From contig JBKEEJ010000013.1 of NCBI GenBank assembly GCA_047777345.1, positions 35,976 to 99,975 on the forward strand: a stretch of 64,000 nucleotides of DNA. Direction: 5' to 3'. Below, piece after piece: positions 25,165-34,302 of the stretch (position 1 is the stretch's first letter; every line of letters starts with the position of its first letter). The position numbers and the translations under genes are program-made. Below the pieces are notes generated by a model. It saw nothing but the letters and a program-made list of their open reading frames with translations. It searched no databases and was not told the DNA's origin. Source of the stretch: Anaerocolumna sp047777345. GTDB taxonomy: Bacteria; Bacillota; Clostridia; Lachnospirales; Lachnospiraceae.

Positions 25165-26901
25165 ATGAAAAAGATTACAAAGTATATTTTAAAATATTGG
25201 TATGCATATGTCTTCGCAATTATTTGCATGATTATCAGCGTGGCTTTGGATATGCTTTCACCTCAAATAACCAAGCGAATTATTGATGATGTTATTGTGG
25301 GTGGAAACAAAAAACTTCTTAACACACTGTTAATTGGTATCCTTATAGTAGGTGTGGGAAGATGTATTTTTGGTTATCTGAAAGAATTAACCTTTGACTT
25401 AGTAAGTTCCAAAATATCCACCGATATAAGAAGAAACTTATTTTGTCATATTCAGTCTCTGTCCATACAGTTTTTTGATAAAAACAATACGGGTGAGCTT
25501 ATGTCCAGGGTAAAGGATGACGTGGATAAAATCTGGAACGCCCTGGGTTTTGTGGGTATGTTGGTAATTGAAGTAGTAATACATACGACTATGGTTCTTT
25601 ACTGCATGATATCCTTAAGCCCGAAACTTACTATAATACCGCTCATTGCCATGCCCATTGTAGCCTGTATTGCAATAATTATGGAAAAAAAACTTGGCAA
25701 TGTATATGAAGAAATCAGTGAAGAAAATGCTGTTCTTAATACGGTTGCTCAGGAAAACTTATCCGGTGTCAGAACGGTAAAGGCTTTTGCCAGGGAAAAA
25801 TTTGAAATCAATAAGTTTTTGTCTCATAATAAGCGGTACTATGAACTGAATATGAAACAGTCGAAAGTATTTGTAAAATATTATCCTTACTTTCAGTTCA
25901 TAACAAAGCTGCTTCCGGTGCTGGTTATTATATTTGGCGGCATCAAAGTCATTAACGGTCAAATATCCTTAGGTACTCTGGGAGCTTTTACGGAATACTC
26001 CAATAACATAGTATGGCCCATGGAAATGCTTGGATGGCTAAGCAATGATGTGGCCTCCGCATTTGCCTCCAATAAAAAAATTCAGAAAATATTAAATGAA
26101 ACTCCGGTTATAAAAGAAAAGGAAGACTGTACCGTTTTAGGAAATGTCAAAGGAACCATTGAATTTGATCATGTGTCCTTTGCTCAAGAAGATAAAGACA
26201 TTCTTTCCGATATATCTTTTAAACTGGAGAGCGGCAAAACCCTTGGAATTATGGGTGCGACCGGTGCAGGCAAATCCTCCATCGTAAATCTTTTGCAGAG
26301 GTTTTATGATACGACGGAAGGTGAAATTCGTCTGGATGGCGTAAATATAAAAGATTTAACTTTAAAGGAACTGCGGAGTAATATTTCGGTTGTTATGCAG
26401 GATGTTTTCCTGTTTTCCGATACCATATACGAAAATATTAAATTTGGAAAAAGAGATTCAATCAGTGAAGAAGACATTAAGTATGCAGTTGCCAACGCTC
26501 AGGCAAAAAATTTTATTGAACATATGGATCATCAGTATGAAACCATTATTGGAGAACGTGGCGTAGGTTTATCAGGCGGACAAAAACAAAGAATCAGTAT
26601 TGCAAGGGCTTTGGCTAAAAAAGCACCGGTTCTGGTACTGGATGACTCCACCTCTGCTCTGGATATGGAAACTGAGCTGATGATTCAAAAAGCTTTAAAT
26701 GAACTGAAAAATACAACAAAAATCATTATTGCCCACCGTATTTCAGCCGTAAGAAATGCGGATGAAATCATCATATTGGAGAATGGTTCCATTGCAGAAC
26801 GGGGTACTCATGAAGAATTATTAGCTGCAAAAGGCTTGTATTACAAAACCTATATGGCCCAATATGGTGATTATTTAAAAAGTAATACCATAGCCGTTTA
26901 A
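25165..26901 (+). CDS. ABC exporter half-transporter, first subunit (BmrC-like position)
   Basis: About 578 residues from the ATG at 25165, chosen because GGGAG lies seven bases upstream. An N-terminal exporter-type membrane domain of six helices (to about residue 310) precedes an ATPase domain. That domain has Walker A MGATGAGKSSIVNLLQRFYD, Q-loop NISVVMQDVFLFSD, signature GVGLSGGQKQR, Walker B VLVLDDSTSALD and the H-loop IIAHR. After Walker B the catalytic position is Asp (LDDSTS) rather than Glu, so this is the degenerate site of a heterodimeric exporter. The partner is the next gene. The likely role is drug or lipid export at the cell membrane. Confidence 0.9.
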   Translation: MKKITKYILKYWYAYVFAIICMIISVALDMLSPQITKRIIDDVIVGGNKKLLNTLLIGILIVGVGRCIFGYLKELTFDLVSSKISTDIRRNLFCHIQSLSIQFFDKNNTGELMSRVKDDVDKIWNALGFVGMLVIEVVIHTTMVLYCMISLSPKLTIIPLIAMPIVACIAIIMEKKLGNVYEEISEENAVLNTVAQENLSGVRTVKAFAREKFEINKFLSHNKRYYELNMKQSKVFVKYYPYFQFITKLLPVLVIIFGGIKVINGQISLGTLGAFTEYSNNIVWPMEMLGWLSNDVASAFASNKKIQKILNETPVIKEKEDCTVLGNVKGTIEFDHVSFAQEDKDILSDISFKLESGKTLGIMGATGAGKSSIVNLLQRFYDTTEGEIRLDGVNIKDLTLKELRSNISVVMQDVFLFSDTIYENIKFGKRDSISEEDIKYAVANAQAKNFIEHMDHQYETIIGERGVGLSGGQKQRISIARALAKKAPVLVLDDSTSALDMETELMIQKALNELKNTTKIIIAHRISAVRNADEIIILENGSIAERGTHEELLAAKGLYYKTYMAQYGDYLKSNTIAV

Positions 26902-26931
26902 CTTTTGGTATTGCTTAAAGGAGGAATTACT

Positions 26932-28707
26932 ATGTCAATTAACTCAGTCCGTGATGACGAAAAGTCAGTAAGCGCAGGGAAAGTAAAAACCCTGCTAAGA
27001 CTTTTCCGATATCTTTTATCCTATAAAAAAGAAATTATTGCTGTGCTGATTATTATGCTTTGTACAGTAACCATCAGCTTAATTAACCCTTTAATCGTTG
27101 AGCATGCCATAGACGTTAATATTGTACAAAAAGACATACCCGGCCTTATCCGGCTAGGCATATTTGCCCTTTCCATAAATCTTATTTTTATTGTACTTGT
27201 AAAATTAAGAATGTATATTATGGCAAAGGTATCCAATAACGTACTGCTTACAATCCGGCAGGAACTTTATACTCATATTCAAAAATTAAGTTTTCACTTT
27301 TTTGACAGCAGGCCTACCGGAAAAATTCTGGCAAGAATCATTGGTGACGTTAACTCCTTAAAGGATGTATTATCCAACAGTGTTACTACCTTAATACCGG
27401 ACTTTATTACCATATGTGCCGTAATGGCAATCATGTTTGCTATGGATTATAAACTGGCTTTGGCCTCGTTGGTAAGCCTTCCGTTAATGGTTATTGGTTT
27501 ATGGCTTATTCAGGTTTATTCCCATGTCAGATGGCAGGTATTTCGTAAAAAAAATTCTAATTTAAATGCCTTTATACATGAAGATTTATCCGGAATGCGG
27601 GTAGTACAAAGTTTTACGGCAGAAGCTGAAACAGCAGCTGATTTTAACGAGCTGCTTATGGAACACCGTGGTGCTTTCGTAAAAGCCGTTAAGCTAAACG
27701 ATGCATTTGGCCCGGTCATAGATTTTTGCTGGGGGCTTGGTATGATATCTTTGTATTTCGTCGGTGTAAAATTGACCGATAATAACAGCGTACAGGTAGG
27801 AACCTTAATCGCTTTTGGTACCTATATTTCCATGTTCTGGCGGCCTATTATGAATTTAAGCAATTTTTATAACCAGCTGGTAACCAATATATCCGGTGCG
27901 GAAAGAATTTTTGAAATAATGGATACCAAACCGGAAATAGCTGATAAAAAAGATGTTGTGGAACTTCCGGAAATAAAGGGAAATATACGTTTTGAACATG
28001 TTTCCTTTTCCTATGACGGTGATACCAAGGTACTGGATGATGTCAGTTTTGAGGTAAAAGCCGGAGAAACCATAGCCCTGGTAGGACCTACCGGTGCAGG
28101 AAAAACTACGATTATAAACTTAATCAGCCGTTTTTATGATATTCAGGAAGGCAATATTTTTATTGATGATTACAATATCAAAGACGTATCCATAGAAAGT
28201 CTCCGAAAACAGATGGGCATTATGACACAGGATAATTTCCTATTTTCAGGAACCATTAAGGATAATATAAGATATGGCAAACTGGATGCCACGGATGAGG
28301 AAATCATCGCTGCTGCCAAGGCCGTAAATGCCCATGATTTTATTATGAAACTGGAAAAAGGTTATGATACCGAATTAAAAGAAAGAGGTGCCGGATTATC
28401 CGTAGGGCAAAGACAGCTGTTAGCCTTTGCGAGGACCATGGTATCCATGCCAAAAATATTAATTTTGGATGAAGCGACCTCCAGTATCGATACACATACG
28501 GAACTGTTGGTACAGCAGGGAATTGAAGCACTGTTAAAGGGCAGGACTTCCTTTGTTATTGCTCACCGCTTATCTACAATCCAAAAAGCCGACCGAATCT
28601 TTGTCATTGCAGACAACGGCATAAAGGAACAGGGAACCGCGGAAGAATTACTTGCAAAAAAAGGCATGTATTACGATTTATATATGGCTCAGTTTAAAAA
28701 TATTTAA
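26932..28707 (+). CDS. ABC exporter half-transporter, second subunit (BmrD-like position)
   Basis: About 591 residues from the ATG at 26932, which has AAAGGAGG seven bases upstream. It has the same exporter architecture, with six membrane helices followed by an ATPase domain carrying LVGPTGAGKTTIINLISRFY, ERGAGLSVGQRQLLAFAR and ILILDEATSSIDTHTE. Its own Walker B ends in the catalytic Glu (LDEATS), but its signature is SVGQ instead of SGGQ. It thus supplies the intact Walker B while the partner supplies the canonical signature, the asymmetry usual in heterodimeric multidrug exporters. The genes are 30 bases apart and end at a shared terminator. Confidence 0.9.
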   Translation: MSINSVRDDEKSVSAGKVKTLLRLFRYLLSYKKEIIAVLIIMLCTVTISLINPLIVEHAIDVNIVQKDIPGLIRLGIFALSINLIFIVLVKLRMYIMAKVSNNVLLTIRQELYTHIQKLSFHFFDSRPTGKILARIIGDVNSLKDVLSNSVTTLIPDFITICAVMAIMFAMDYKLALASLVSLPLMVIGLWLIQVYSHVRWQVFRKKNSNLNAFIHEDLSGMRVVQSFTAEAETAADFNELLMEHRGAFVKAVKLNDAFGPVIDFCWGLGMISLYFVGVKLTDNNSVQVGTLIAFGTYISMFWRPIMNLSNFYNQLVTNISGAERIFEIMDTKPEIADKKDVVELPEIKGNIRFEHVSFSYDGDTKVLDDVSFEVKAGETIALVGPTGAGKTTIINLISRFYDIQEGNIFIDDYNIKDVSIESLRKQMGIMTQDNFLFSGTIKDNIRYGKLDATDEEIIAAAKAVNAHDFIMKLEKGYDTELKERGAGLSVGQRQLLAFARTMVSMPKILILDEATSSIDTHTELLVQQGIEALLKGRTSFVIAHRLSTIQKADRIFVIADNGIKEQGTAEELLAKKGMYYDLYMAQFKNI

Positions 28708-28712
28708 ATAAA

Positions 28713-28770
28713 AAGAGGGTGTTGCAAGTCATATTCTAATGCTTTCATCATAAACACCCTCTTATTTTTT
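28713..28770. terminator. Terminator between ABC exporter and histidine kinase
   Basis: AAGAGGGTGTT (28713-28723) and AACACCCTCTT (28753-28763) are perfect 11-bp arms followed by T6 (28765-28770). A-rich sequence on the left side provides a T tract for the opposite strand, so it can serve the convergent kinase gene too. Confidence 0.9.
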
Positions 28771-28777
28771 AAGTAAA

Positions 28778-30217
28778 TTATTTATACCGGTTTGGCAAAG
28801 TTATGGTAAAGGTTGTCCCTTTTGTCAGCTGAGAACGTACTTTTATTTTGCCCGTGTGAGCTAAAATAATTAATTTGGCAATGGATAAGCCCAAACCGTG
28901 GCCATAAATTTTTTCATTTCTTACTTGATCGGACCGGTAAAATCTTTCAAATATATTCTCCACATCTTTTCTGGTCATTCCAATACCAGTATCCGAAACA
29001 CGAATCACACAATCCCCGTCATCATTTTGGCATTGAATAGTTATCGTGTCTCCGTCCCTGGTATATTTTAATGCATTATCAATAAATACACGAATGGCCT
29101 GTTTTAATGCCTGTTCATCACCGTATACAATAACATCTTCCAGAATTGGACTTTCAATATTTCTGTTTACAGCCACCAGGCGGGTTTCCTTTACCATTTC
29201 TTCCACAACCTGACACATATTAAATTTCTTTTTATTTAATTTTAAAGTCTTTTTGTCATGTCTGGACAAAAATAAAAGTTTTTCAACTAAATCCTGCATA
29301 GATTTGGCTTCTTTATTAATTGCCTCTATGGATTCTAACAAGACCTCTTCATTTTTTGTCCCCCACCTGCTTAACAGGTTACTGTAACCTTGTATCACTG
29401 CAATGGGAGTCCTGAGTTCATGGGAAGCGTCCGATACAAACTGTTTTTGGCTTTCATAGGATAATTCAAGACGATCCAGCATAGAATTAAAAACATTGGC
29501 CAAATCTTTTAATTCATTTTTGGTACCTTCAATATTTAGCCTTTCACTGTTTAAATTATTAACTGTCAGACGATTTACTGTGGCAGACATTTCATAAATG
29601 GGCTCCAGCAGCTTCTGATCACTTTTTTTCCCACGTTTAATTATTATGTACATCAATACCGTATAAAGAATAATCATGCCAAAAAGAAGATATCTTAACT
29701 TTTTGTTGCTTTCGGTAAAATCATACAAAAAAGAAACATTATAATCTTCATTTTTAATGGTAATGGTTTTCTCATCTGAAATATAAACGACAGGCAAAAA
29801 GAAAAAATCTCCTTTATGAAAATAAATATCTTTAAATATTTTCTTTTCTTCGGATAAATCATGAATTATATCATTATAAACAGGTTCATCCACATTATTT
29901 TTTGTTATTTTTAAGGTAATTCCATCTACAGAATAGGGGTTTATTTTTTCTTTATTTTCTAAAGAGATATTATCTTTTGAAATCTGTTCTACCACCTGCT
30001 TTGCTTTTTCGTTATAATTTCTCCATTCCACAAAGTAATATAGAATAACAAAGCCCAAAAAAAACACAAGTCCGTTAATCACCAATAGCTTAAGATAATG
30101 AAGGGATATGCGAAAAGCAATGGAAAAACGAAAATTACCCAGCCATTCTTCTTTTTTCTTCCGGATAGGAAGTACAATTTTAATCAAAAGCTGTCTGATT
30201 TTCTCATTAATATTCAT
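28778..30217 (-). CDS. Sensor histidine kinase, HAMP-HisKA-HATPase type
   Basis: A 479-residue membrane kinase with two transmembrane helices (about 42-65 and 175-195) bracketing a sensor domain of roughly 110 residues outside the membrane. Then come a HAMP domain, the dimerisation and His box SDASHELRTPIAVIQGYSNL, N box FIDNALKYTRDGD, and glycine boxes RVSDTGIGMTRKDVENIFER and GHGLGLSIAKLI. It overlaps the response-regulator gene upstream by 11 bases, so the two form a two-component system. The signal is unknown. A link to the neighbouring ABC exporter (convergent, sharing a terminator) is possible but not shown by the sequence. Confidence 0.93.
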   Translation of the reverse strand: MNINEKIRQLLIKIVLPIRKKKEEWLGNFRFSIAFRISLHYLKLLVINGLVFFLGFVILYYFVEWRNYNEKAKQVVEQISKDNISLENKEKINPYSVDGITLKITKNNVDEPVYNDIIHDLSEEKKIFKDIYFHKGDFFFLPVVYISDEKTITIKNEDYNVSFLYDFTESNKKLRYLLFGMIILYTVLMYIIIKRGKKSDQKLLEPIYEMSATVNRLTVNNLNSERLNIEGTKNELKDLANVFNSMLDRLELSYESQKQFVSDASHELRTPIAVIQGYSNLLSRWGTKNEEVLLESIEAINKEAKSMQDLVEKLLFLSRHDKKTLKLNKKKFNMCQVVEEMVKETRLVAVNRNIESPILEDVIVYGDEQALKQAIRVFIDNALKYTRDGDTITIQCQNDDGDCVIRVSDTGIGMTRKDVENIFERFYRSDQVRNEKIYGHGLGLSIAKLIILAHTGKIKVRSQLTKGTTFTITLPNRYK

Positions 30218-30890
30218 CCTTAATTATGTAACCTACCCCTCGTACCGTATTTATTAAATGAATTCCGTACTTATCGTCAATTTTTTGTCTAAGATACCGT
30301 ATATATACATCTACCACATTCGTATCACCAAAATATTCATAACCCCATACATTATTTAGTAACTGTTCTCTTGTAATGGCAATATTTTTATTACGCATAA
30401 GATATTCCAGCAATTCATATTCTTTTTTGGTTAATGATAACTCATCCTTTCCATAAAATGCGCTGTGACTGGTCAGATTCAGCTTTAAATCTCCAATTTG
30501 AAGAACATCCGCTTTTTGTTTTAATAATTTACTATGCCGGTTTATGGCTACCCGGATTCTTGCCAGTAATTCTTCTATTGCAAAGGGCTTTGTTATATAA
30601 TCGTCCGCCCCCATATCCAGACCCGCAACTTTATCCGTCACATCATCCTTTGCTGTCAGCATAATAACAGGCACCGCCGATTCCAAACGTATTCTTCTGC
30701 ATACTTCTATTCCACTAATTCCTGGTAGCATAATATCTAAAAGAACCAAGTCCACATCTTTTTGAAGTGCCTTTTCCAGACCGCTTCTGCCATCTGTAGC
30801 AATTTCTACTTCATATCCCTCATGCTTTAATTCCAATTCAACAAACCTTGCGATCTTGCTTTCGTCTTCAACAATTAATATTTTTGCCAT
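30207..30890 (-). CDS. OmpR/PhoB-family response regulator
   Basis: A 227-residue regulator. The receiver domain has the acidic pair EDE near residue 8, phospho-acceptor Asp in LVLLDIMLPGISGIEVCRRI, and the conserved Thr and Lys in VIMLTAKDDVTDKVAGLD and YITKPF. The C-terminal winged helix (about 130-227) contains LTKKEYELLEYLMRNKNIAI and VVDVYIRYLRQKID. It is the first gene of the pair with the kinase. An inverted repeat at 30973-31021 lies about 80 bases upstream of its start and could be an autoregulatory site. Confidence 0.93.
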   Translation of the reverse strand: MAKILIVEDESKIARFVELELKHEGYEVEIATDGRSGLEKALQKDVDLVLLDIMLPGISGIEVCRRIRLESAVPVIMLTAKDDVTDKVAGLDMGADDYITKPFAIEELLARIRVAINRHSKLLKQKADVLQIGDLKLNLTSHSAFYGKDELSLTKKEYELLEYLMRNKNIAITREQLLNNVWGYEYFGDTNVVDVYIRYLRQKIDDKYGIHLINTVRGVGYIIKDEY

Positions 30891-30972
30891 ACCATATAAC
30901 TCCTTTTAAACTTATAAATATTAACAAAAACTATTTAACACCATTCTAGCGGGAAAAAGTCCATATTTCAAT

Positions 30973-31021
30973 ATCTTTCATATTAAAGTTTAATTAGAAT
31001 TAAGCTTTCAATCTGAAAGAT
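30973..31021. promoter_or_regulatory. Inverted repeat upstream of the OmpR-type regulator
   Basis: ATCTTTCA (30973-30980) and TGAAAGAT (31014-31021) flank a second, imperfect pair of TTAA/CTTT-containing arms. The rest of 30891-31061 is AT-rich promoter region with no gene. A candidate -35 (TTGAAA, minus) falls inside, so it may overlap the regulator's promoter. Confidence 0.4.
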
Positions 31022-31061
31022 TTTTATGTCACAAGAATGATTAAAAACAACGATACATAAA

Positions 31062-31125
31062 TAAAAATGCTCTGTAATAAGGAAGGTCCATGTTATCCAA
31101 CATATACCCGACTTTATTACAGAGC
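31062..31125 (-). terminator. Terminator of the transaldolase-transketolase operon
   Basis: GCTCTGTAATAA (31069-31080) and TTATTACAGAGC (31114-31125) are perfect 12-bp arms with a 33-base loop. On the minus strand they are followed by ATTTTTATTT. The stem lies about 85 bases past the transketolase stop. Confidence 0.8.
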
Positions 31126-31208
31126 ACTAAATTATTTGGTATTAATATTTCTGGTATTAAAATTTTAATTCAAATATAAATTTCTAACAGGATTACCATA
31201 AGAAATCT

Positions 31209-33200
31209 TTACTTTTTCAATACGGATTTCACAGTGGCAACAACATTTTCTGTGGTAAAGCCAAACTTTTTAAATAACTTGGCAGCCGGTGCGGAAGCTC
31301 CAAAACCTTTCATAGTAACATAAGCTCCGTCAAGGCCCACATATTTGCCCCAGCCAAAATCAGTAGCTGCTTCCACTGCAACTCTGGCTCTGACGTTTTT
31401 CGGCAATACCTTTTCCTTGTATTCCTCCGGTTGTGCATCAAACAGTTCCATGGAAGGCATGCTGACTACTCGTACGTCAATTCCATCTTTTGCAAGTTCT
31501 TCCTTTGCGTTTATACTGATCTCAACTTCAGAACCACTTGCCATAATAATAGCGTCCGGTGTTTCTTTTTTGGAATCAGCTATAATGTAACCGCCTTTTA
31601 AGGCTTCTTTACTGGAACCGGCATATTGAGGCAGATTTTGTCTCGTTAATACTAGGGCTGTTGGTGTTTTGGTAGATGTAATGGCATGATACCATCCTGC
31701 AATAGTTTCCGTTGCATCCGCAGGTCTGAATACGGTGAAATTAGGCATCGCACGCAACATTGCCAACTGCTCGATTGGTTCATGGGTCGGACCGTCTTCA
31801 CCAACACCAATACTGTCATGTGTCAATACGTAAGTGATAGGTAATCCCATTAAAGCTGCCAGTCTTGCCATAGGTTTCATATAATCACTAAATACAAAGA
31901 ATGTGGAAACAAAAGGTCTTAATCCTCCATGAAGAGCCAGTCCATTACCGATAGCGGCCATAGCTAATTCTCTTACACCAAAATGAAGATTACGTCCCTT
32001 ATAATTTTCTTTTGAAAAATCTCCTTCATCCTTCATATATGTTTTGGTGGAAGGTGCAAGGTCTGCGGCACCACCTATAAATCCCGGAACCAAATCTTTA
32101 ATACGGTTAATAACCATACCGGATAAGTTTCTGGTAGCATCCGGCTTGTCTGGATAAGACCAGAATTCCTCATTATTAATTAAATCTTTGGCAATTTCCG
32201 CATCGTAGTATTTATCCCAAAGTTCTTTCATTTCAGGATATTTTTTGCAGTATTCGTCAAACATCTTATTCCATTCTTCTTCTACTGCAGCATTTTTCTC
32301 AGATATGGATTTAAAATTATCATACACTTCATCAGGCACATAAAATGCTTCGTCATAAGGCCAGCCAAGATTCTTTCTTAAAGCTGCCACATTTTCAACA
32401 CCGAGAGGTTCACCGTGAGCACTTGCCATACCTTCCTTAGGAGATCCAAAACCAATTTTTGTTTTTACAAGAATCATAGAAGGTCTTGTTTTATCAGCTT
32501 TTGCTGCTTCGATAGCAGCTCCGATTTCTTCTAGGTTATTTCCGTCTTCTACTACTAGTGTCTGGAATCCGAAAGCTTCAAAGCGTTTTCTTACATCTTC
32601 CCGGAAAGCAATATTCGTATTGCCTTCAATGGAAATATTGTTGGAATCATATAAAACGATTAATTTGTGCAAGCCTAATGTGCCTGCTAAAGAAAAGGCT
32701 TCATATGAAATACCTTCCATCATGCAGCCATCACCACCAAGGACATAGGTGTAATGGTCCATAACAGGATATCCTTCTTTATTAAATACGGCAGCCAAAT
32801 GCTCTTCAGCTATTGCCATACCTACAGCCATTGCCATACCGGCACCCAAAGGTCCTGTGGTTGCCTCTACTCCTACTGTATGGCCGTATTCGGGATGTCC
32901 TGGAGTTAAAGAATCAAGCTGTCTGAAATTAGCCAAATCTTCTTTCGATAAATTACCGTATCCGAATAAATGCAATAAAGAATATAATAAAGCTGATCCA
33001 TGACCTCCGGATAATATAAAACGGTCTCTGTTGGGCCATTTTGGATCCTTGGGATTGTGTCTCATATGTTTTGCCCACAATTCATATGCCATAGCAGCCG
33101 CACCTAAAGGCAAGCCAGGATGTCCTGAATTAGCCTTTTGAACGGCGTCAGCTGATAATATTCTTAAGGCATTAACCGATAAAGTATCAATATTACTCAT
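31209..33200 (-). CDS. tkt: Transketolase
   Basis: A 663-residue thiamine-diphosphate enzyme that moves two-carbon units between sugar phosphates in the non-oxidative pentose phosphate pathway. The cofactor-binding motif is GGDGCMMEGISYEAFSLAG followed by VLYDSNNISIEGN. Substrate-binding HPGLPLGAAAMAYELW and the pyrimidine/C-terminal domain segments (LTHDSIGVGEDGPTHEPIEQ) are intact. The ATG at 33200 has AGGAGG seven bases upstream and replaces an in-frame start ten codons earlier. It lies 45 bases downstream of the transaldolase gene, evidently in one operon. Confidence 0.96.
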   Translation of the reverse strand: MSNIDTLSVNALRILSADAVQKANSGHPGLPLGAAAMAYELWAKHMRHNPKDPKWPNRDRFILSGGHGSALLYSLLHLFGYGNLSKEDLANFRQLDSLTPGHPEYGHTVGVEATTGPLGAGMAMAVGMAIAEEHLAAVFNKEGYPVMDHYTYVLGGDGCMMEGISYEAFSLAGTLGLHKLIVLYDSNNISIEGNTNIAFREDVRKRFEAFGFQTLVVEDGNNLEEIGAAIEAAKADKTRPSMILVKTKIGFGSPKEGMASAHGEPLGVENVAALRKNLGWPYDEAFYVPDEVYDNFKSISEKNAAVEEEWNKMFDEYCKKYPEMKELWDKYYDAEIAKDLINNEEFWSYPDKPDATRNLSGMVINRIKDLVPGFIGGAADLAPSTKTYMKDEGDFSKENYKGRNLHFGVRELAMAAIGNGLALHGGLRPFVSTFFVFSDYMKPMARLAALMGLPITYVLTHDSIGVGEDGPTHEPIEQLAMLRAMPNFTVFRPADATETIAGWYHAITSTKTPTALVLTRQNLPQYAGSSKEALKGGYIIADSKKETPDAIIMASGSEVEISINAKEELAKDGIDVRVVSMPSMELFDAQPEEYKEKVLPKNVRARVAVEAATDFGWGKYVGLDGAYVTMKGFGASAPAAKLFKKFGFTTENVVATVKSVLKK

Positions 33201-33245
33201 TTTAAATCCTCCTGTAATATAAAATAACAAGTTCTCATATTTTAA

Positions 33246-33899
33246 TTATTCGCCAAAAACTGCTTTATAATCCTTTATAAATTTTTCAATACCTTGATCG
33301 GTTAAAGGATGTTTCGTACATTGTACCAGAACACTATAAGGTACCGTCGCAATATCAGCACCTGCTAATGCACATTCTGTAACATGTACCGGATTTCTTA
33401 CACTTGCTGCAATAATCTCCGTATCCATATCGTAAATAGTAAATATTTCAGAAATTGTTCTGATTAAATCCATACCGGACATAGATATATCATCAATACG
33501 TCCTATAAACGGTGAAACATAAGTTGCACCTGCCCTGGCTGCCAATAAAGCCTGGTTTGCAGAAAAAATAAGAGTCACATTTGTCTTAATTCCTTCACTT
33601 GAAAGAACTTTAACTGCTTTTAAGCCTTCCACAGTCATAGGAATTTTAACTACCATATTGGGATGAATTTTTGCAATAGCTCTTCCTTCTTTAATCATTC
33701 CTTCTGCATCCACTGTTGTCGCTTTTACCTCACCACTGATTGGTCCGTCAACAATTTGGGCTATTTCTTTTATAACTTCTTCAAAATTTCTTCCTTCTTT
33801 TGCTATTAATGATGGATTTGTAGTAACACCACAAATTATGCCCATATCATTTGCTTTCTTGATTTCTTCCACGTTTGCGGTATCAATAAAGAATTTCAT
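33246..33899 (-). CDS. tal: Transaldolase (short, fructose-6-phosphate aldolase-like type)
   Basis: A 217-residue class I aldolase-fold enzyme. MKFFIDTANVEEIKKANDMG and CGVTTNPSLIAKEG are typical of the short transaldolase/FSA family, and the Schiff-base Lys lies in NMVVKIPMTVEGLKAV (about residue 86). It moves a dihydroxyacetone unit between sugar phosphates and pairs with the transketolase encoded directly downstream. AAGGGGGC precedes the ATG. Whether it acts as transaldolase or FSA is hard to tell from sequence, but the operon favours transaldolase. Confidence 0.92.
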   Translation of the reverse strand: MKFFIDTANVEEIKKANDMGIICGVTTNPSLIAKEGRNFEEVIKEIAQIVDGPISGEVKATTVDAEGMIKEGRAIAKIHPNMVVKIPMTVEGLKAVKVLSSEGIKTNVTLIFSANQALLAARAGATYVSPFIGRIDDISMSGMDLIRTISEIFTIYDMDTEIIAASVRNPVHVTECALAGADIATVPYSVLVQCTKHPLTDQGIEKFIKDYKAVFGE

Positions 33900-34266
33900 A
33901 ATAAAGCCCCCTTGATTTGTATATTAGTTTATTAACTAAACAAATTTAAAACTTAATTAATGTAACTACTTAACAGTCACACACAAGTATAATATACTAT
34001 AATAATAGTTATAATGCAATATAAAAATATAAAATACTTTAGTTCCTTTGTTCTTAATGATTAGAATTCGTTTTTTCACATAAATTGATTTATCTATATA
34101 TTAAAACGAAAGAACTCATATACAATGAATCATGTTATTTTTTTTAAAAGTATCCATATTGGTAACAAAAGTAGATACTGTACTAAATATAAAGATGAAA
34201 AGCTAATAACAGACAATAGAAAAACATAGAAAAACTTTATAAAAGCATATGGATTTGTGTCAATAA
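33900..34266. other. Upstream region of tal and IS3 flank, no gene
   Basis: AT-rich. A small palindrome TTAGTT-N4-AACTAA lies near 33923-33938 just before the transaldolase ribosome site, and TTGCAT-N17-TATATT on the minus strand near 33985-34015 could be the operon promoter. Nothing recognisable is seen between about 34030 and the IS3 end. Confidence 0.4.
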
Positions 34267-34302
34267 GGTAGACACAAAAAGTTTAACTTTTGTTTTCTAC
34301 CA

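Noticed and set aside
33919..33945. Rex-like operator upstream of the transaldolase gene
   Set aside because: The palindrome TTAGTT-N4-AACTAA only partly resembles TTGTTAA-N4-TTAACAA, and redox control of this operon would be a stretch.
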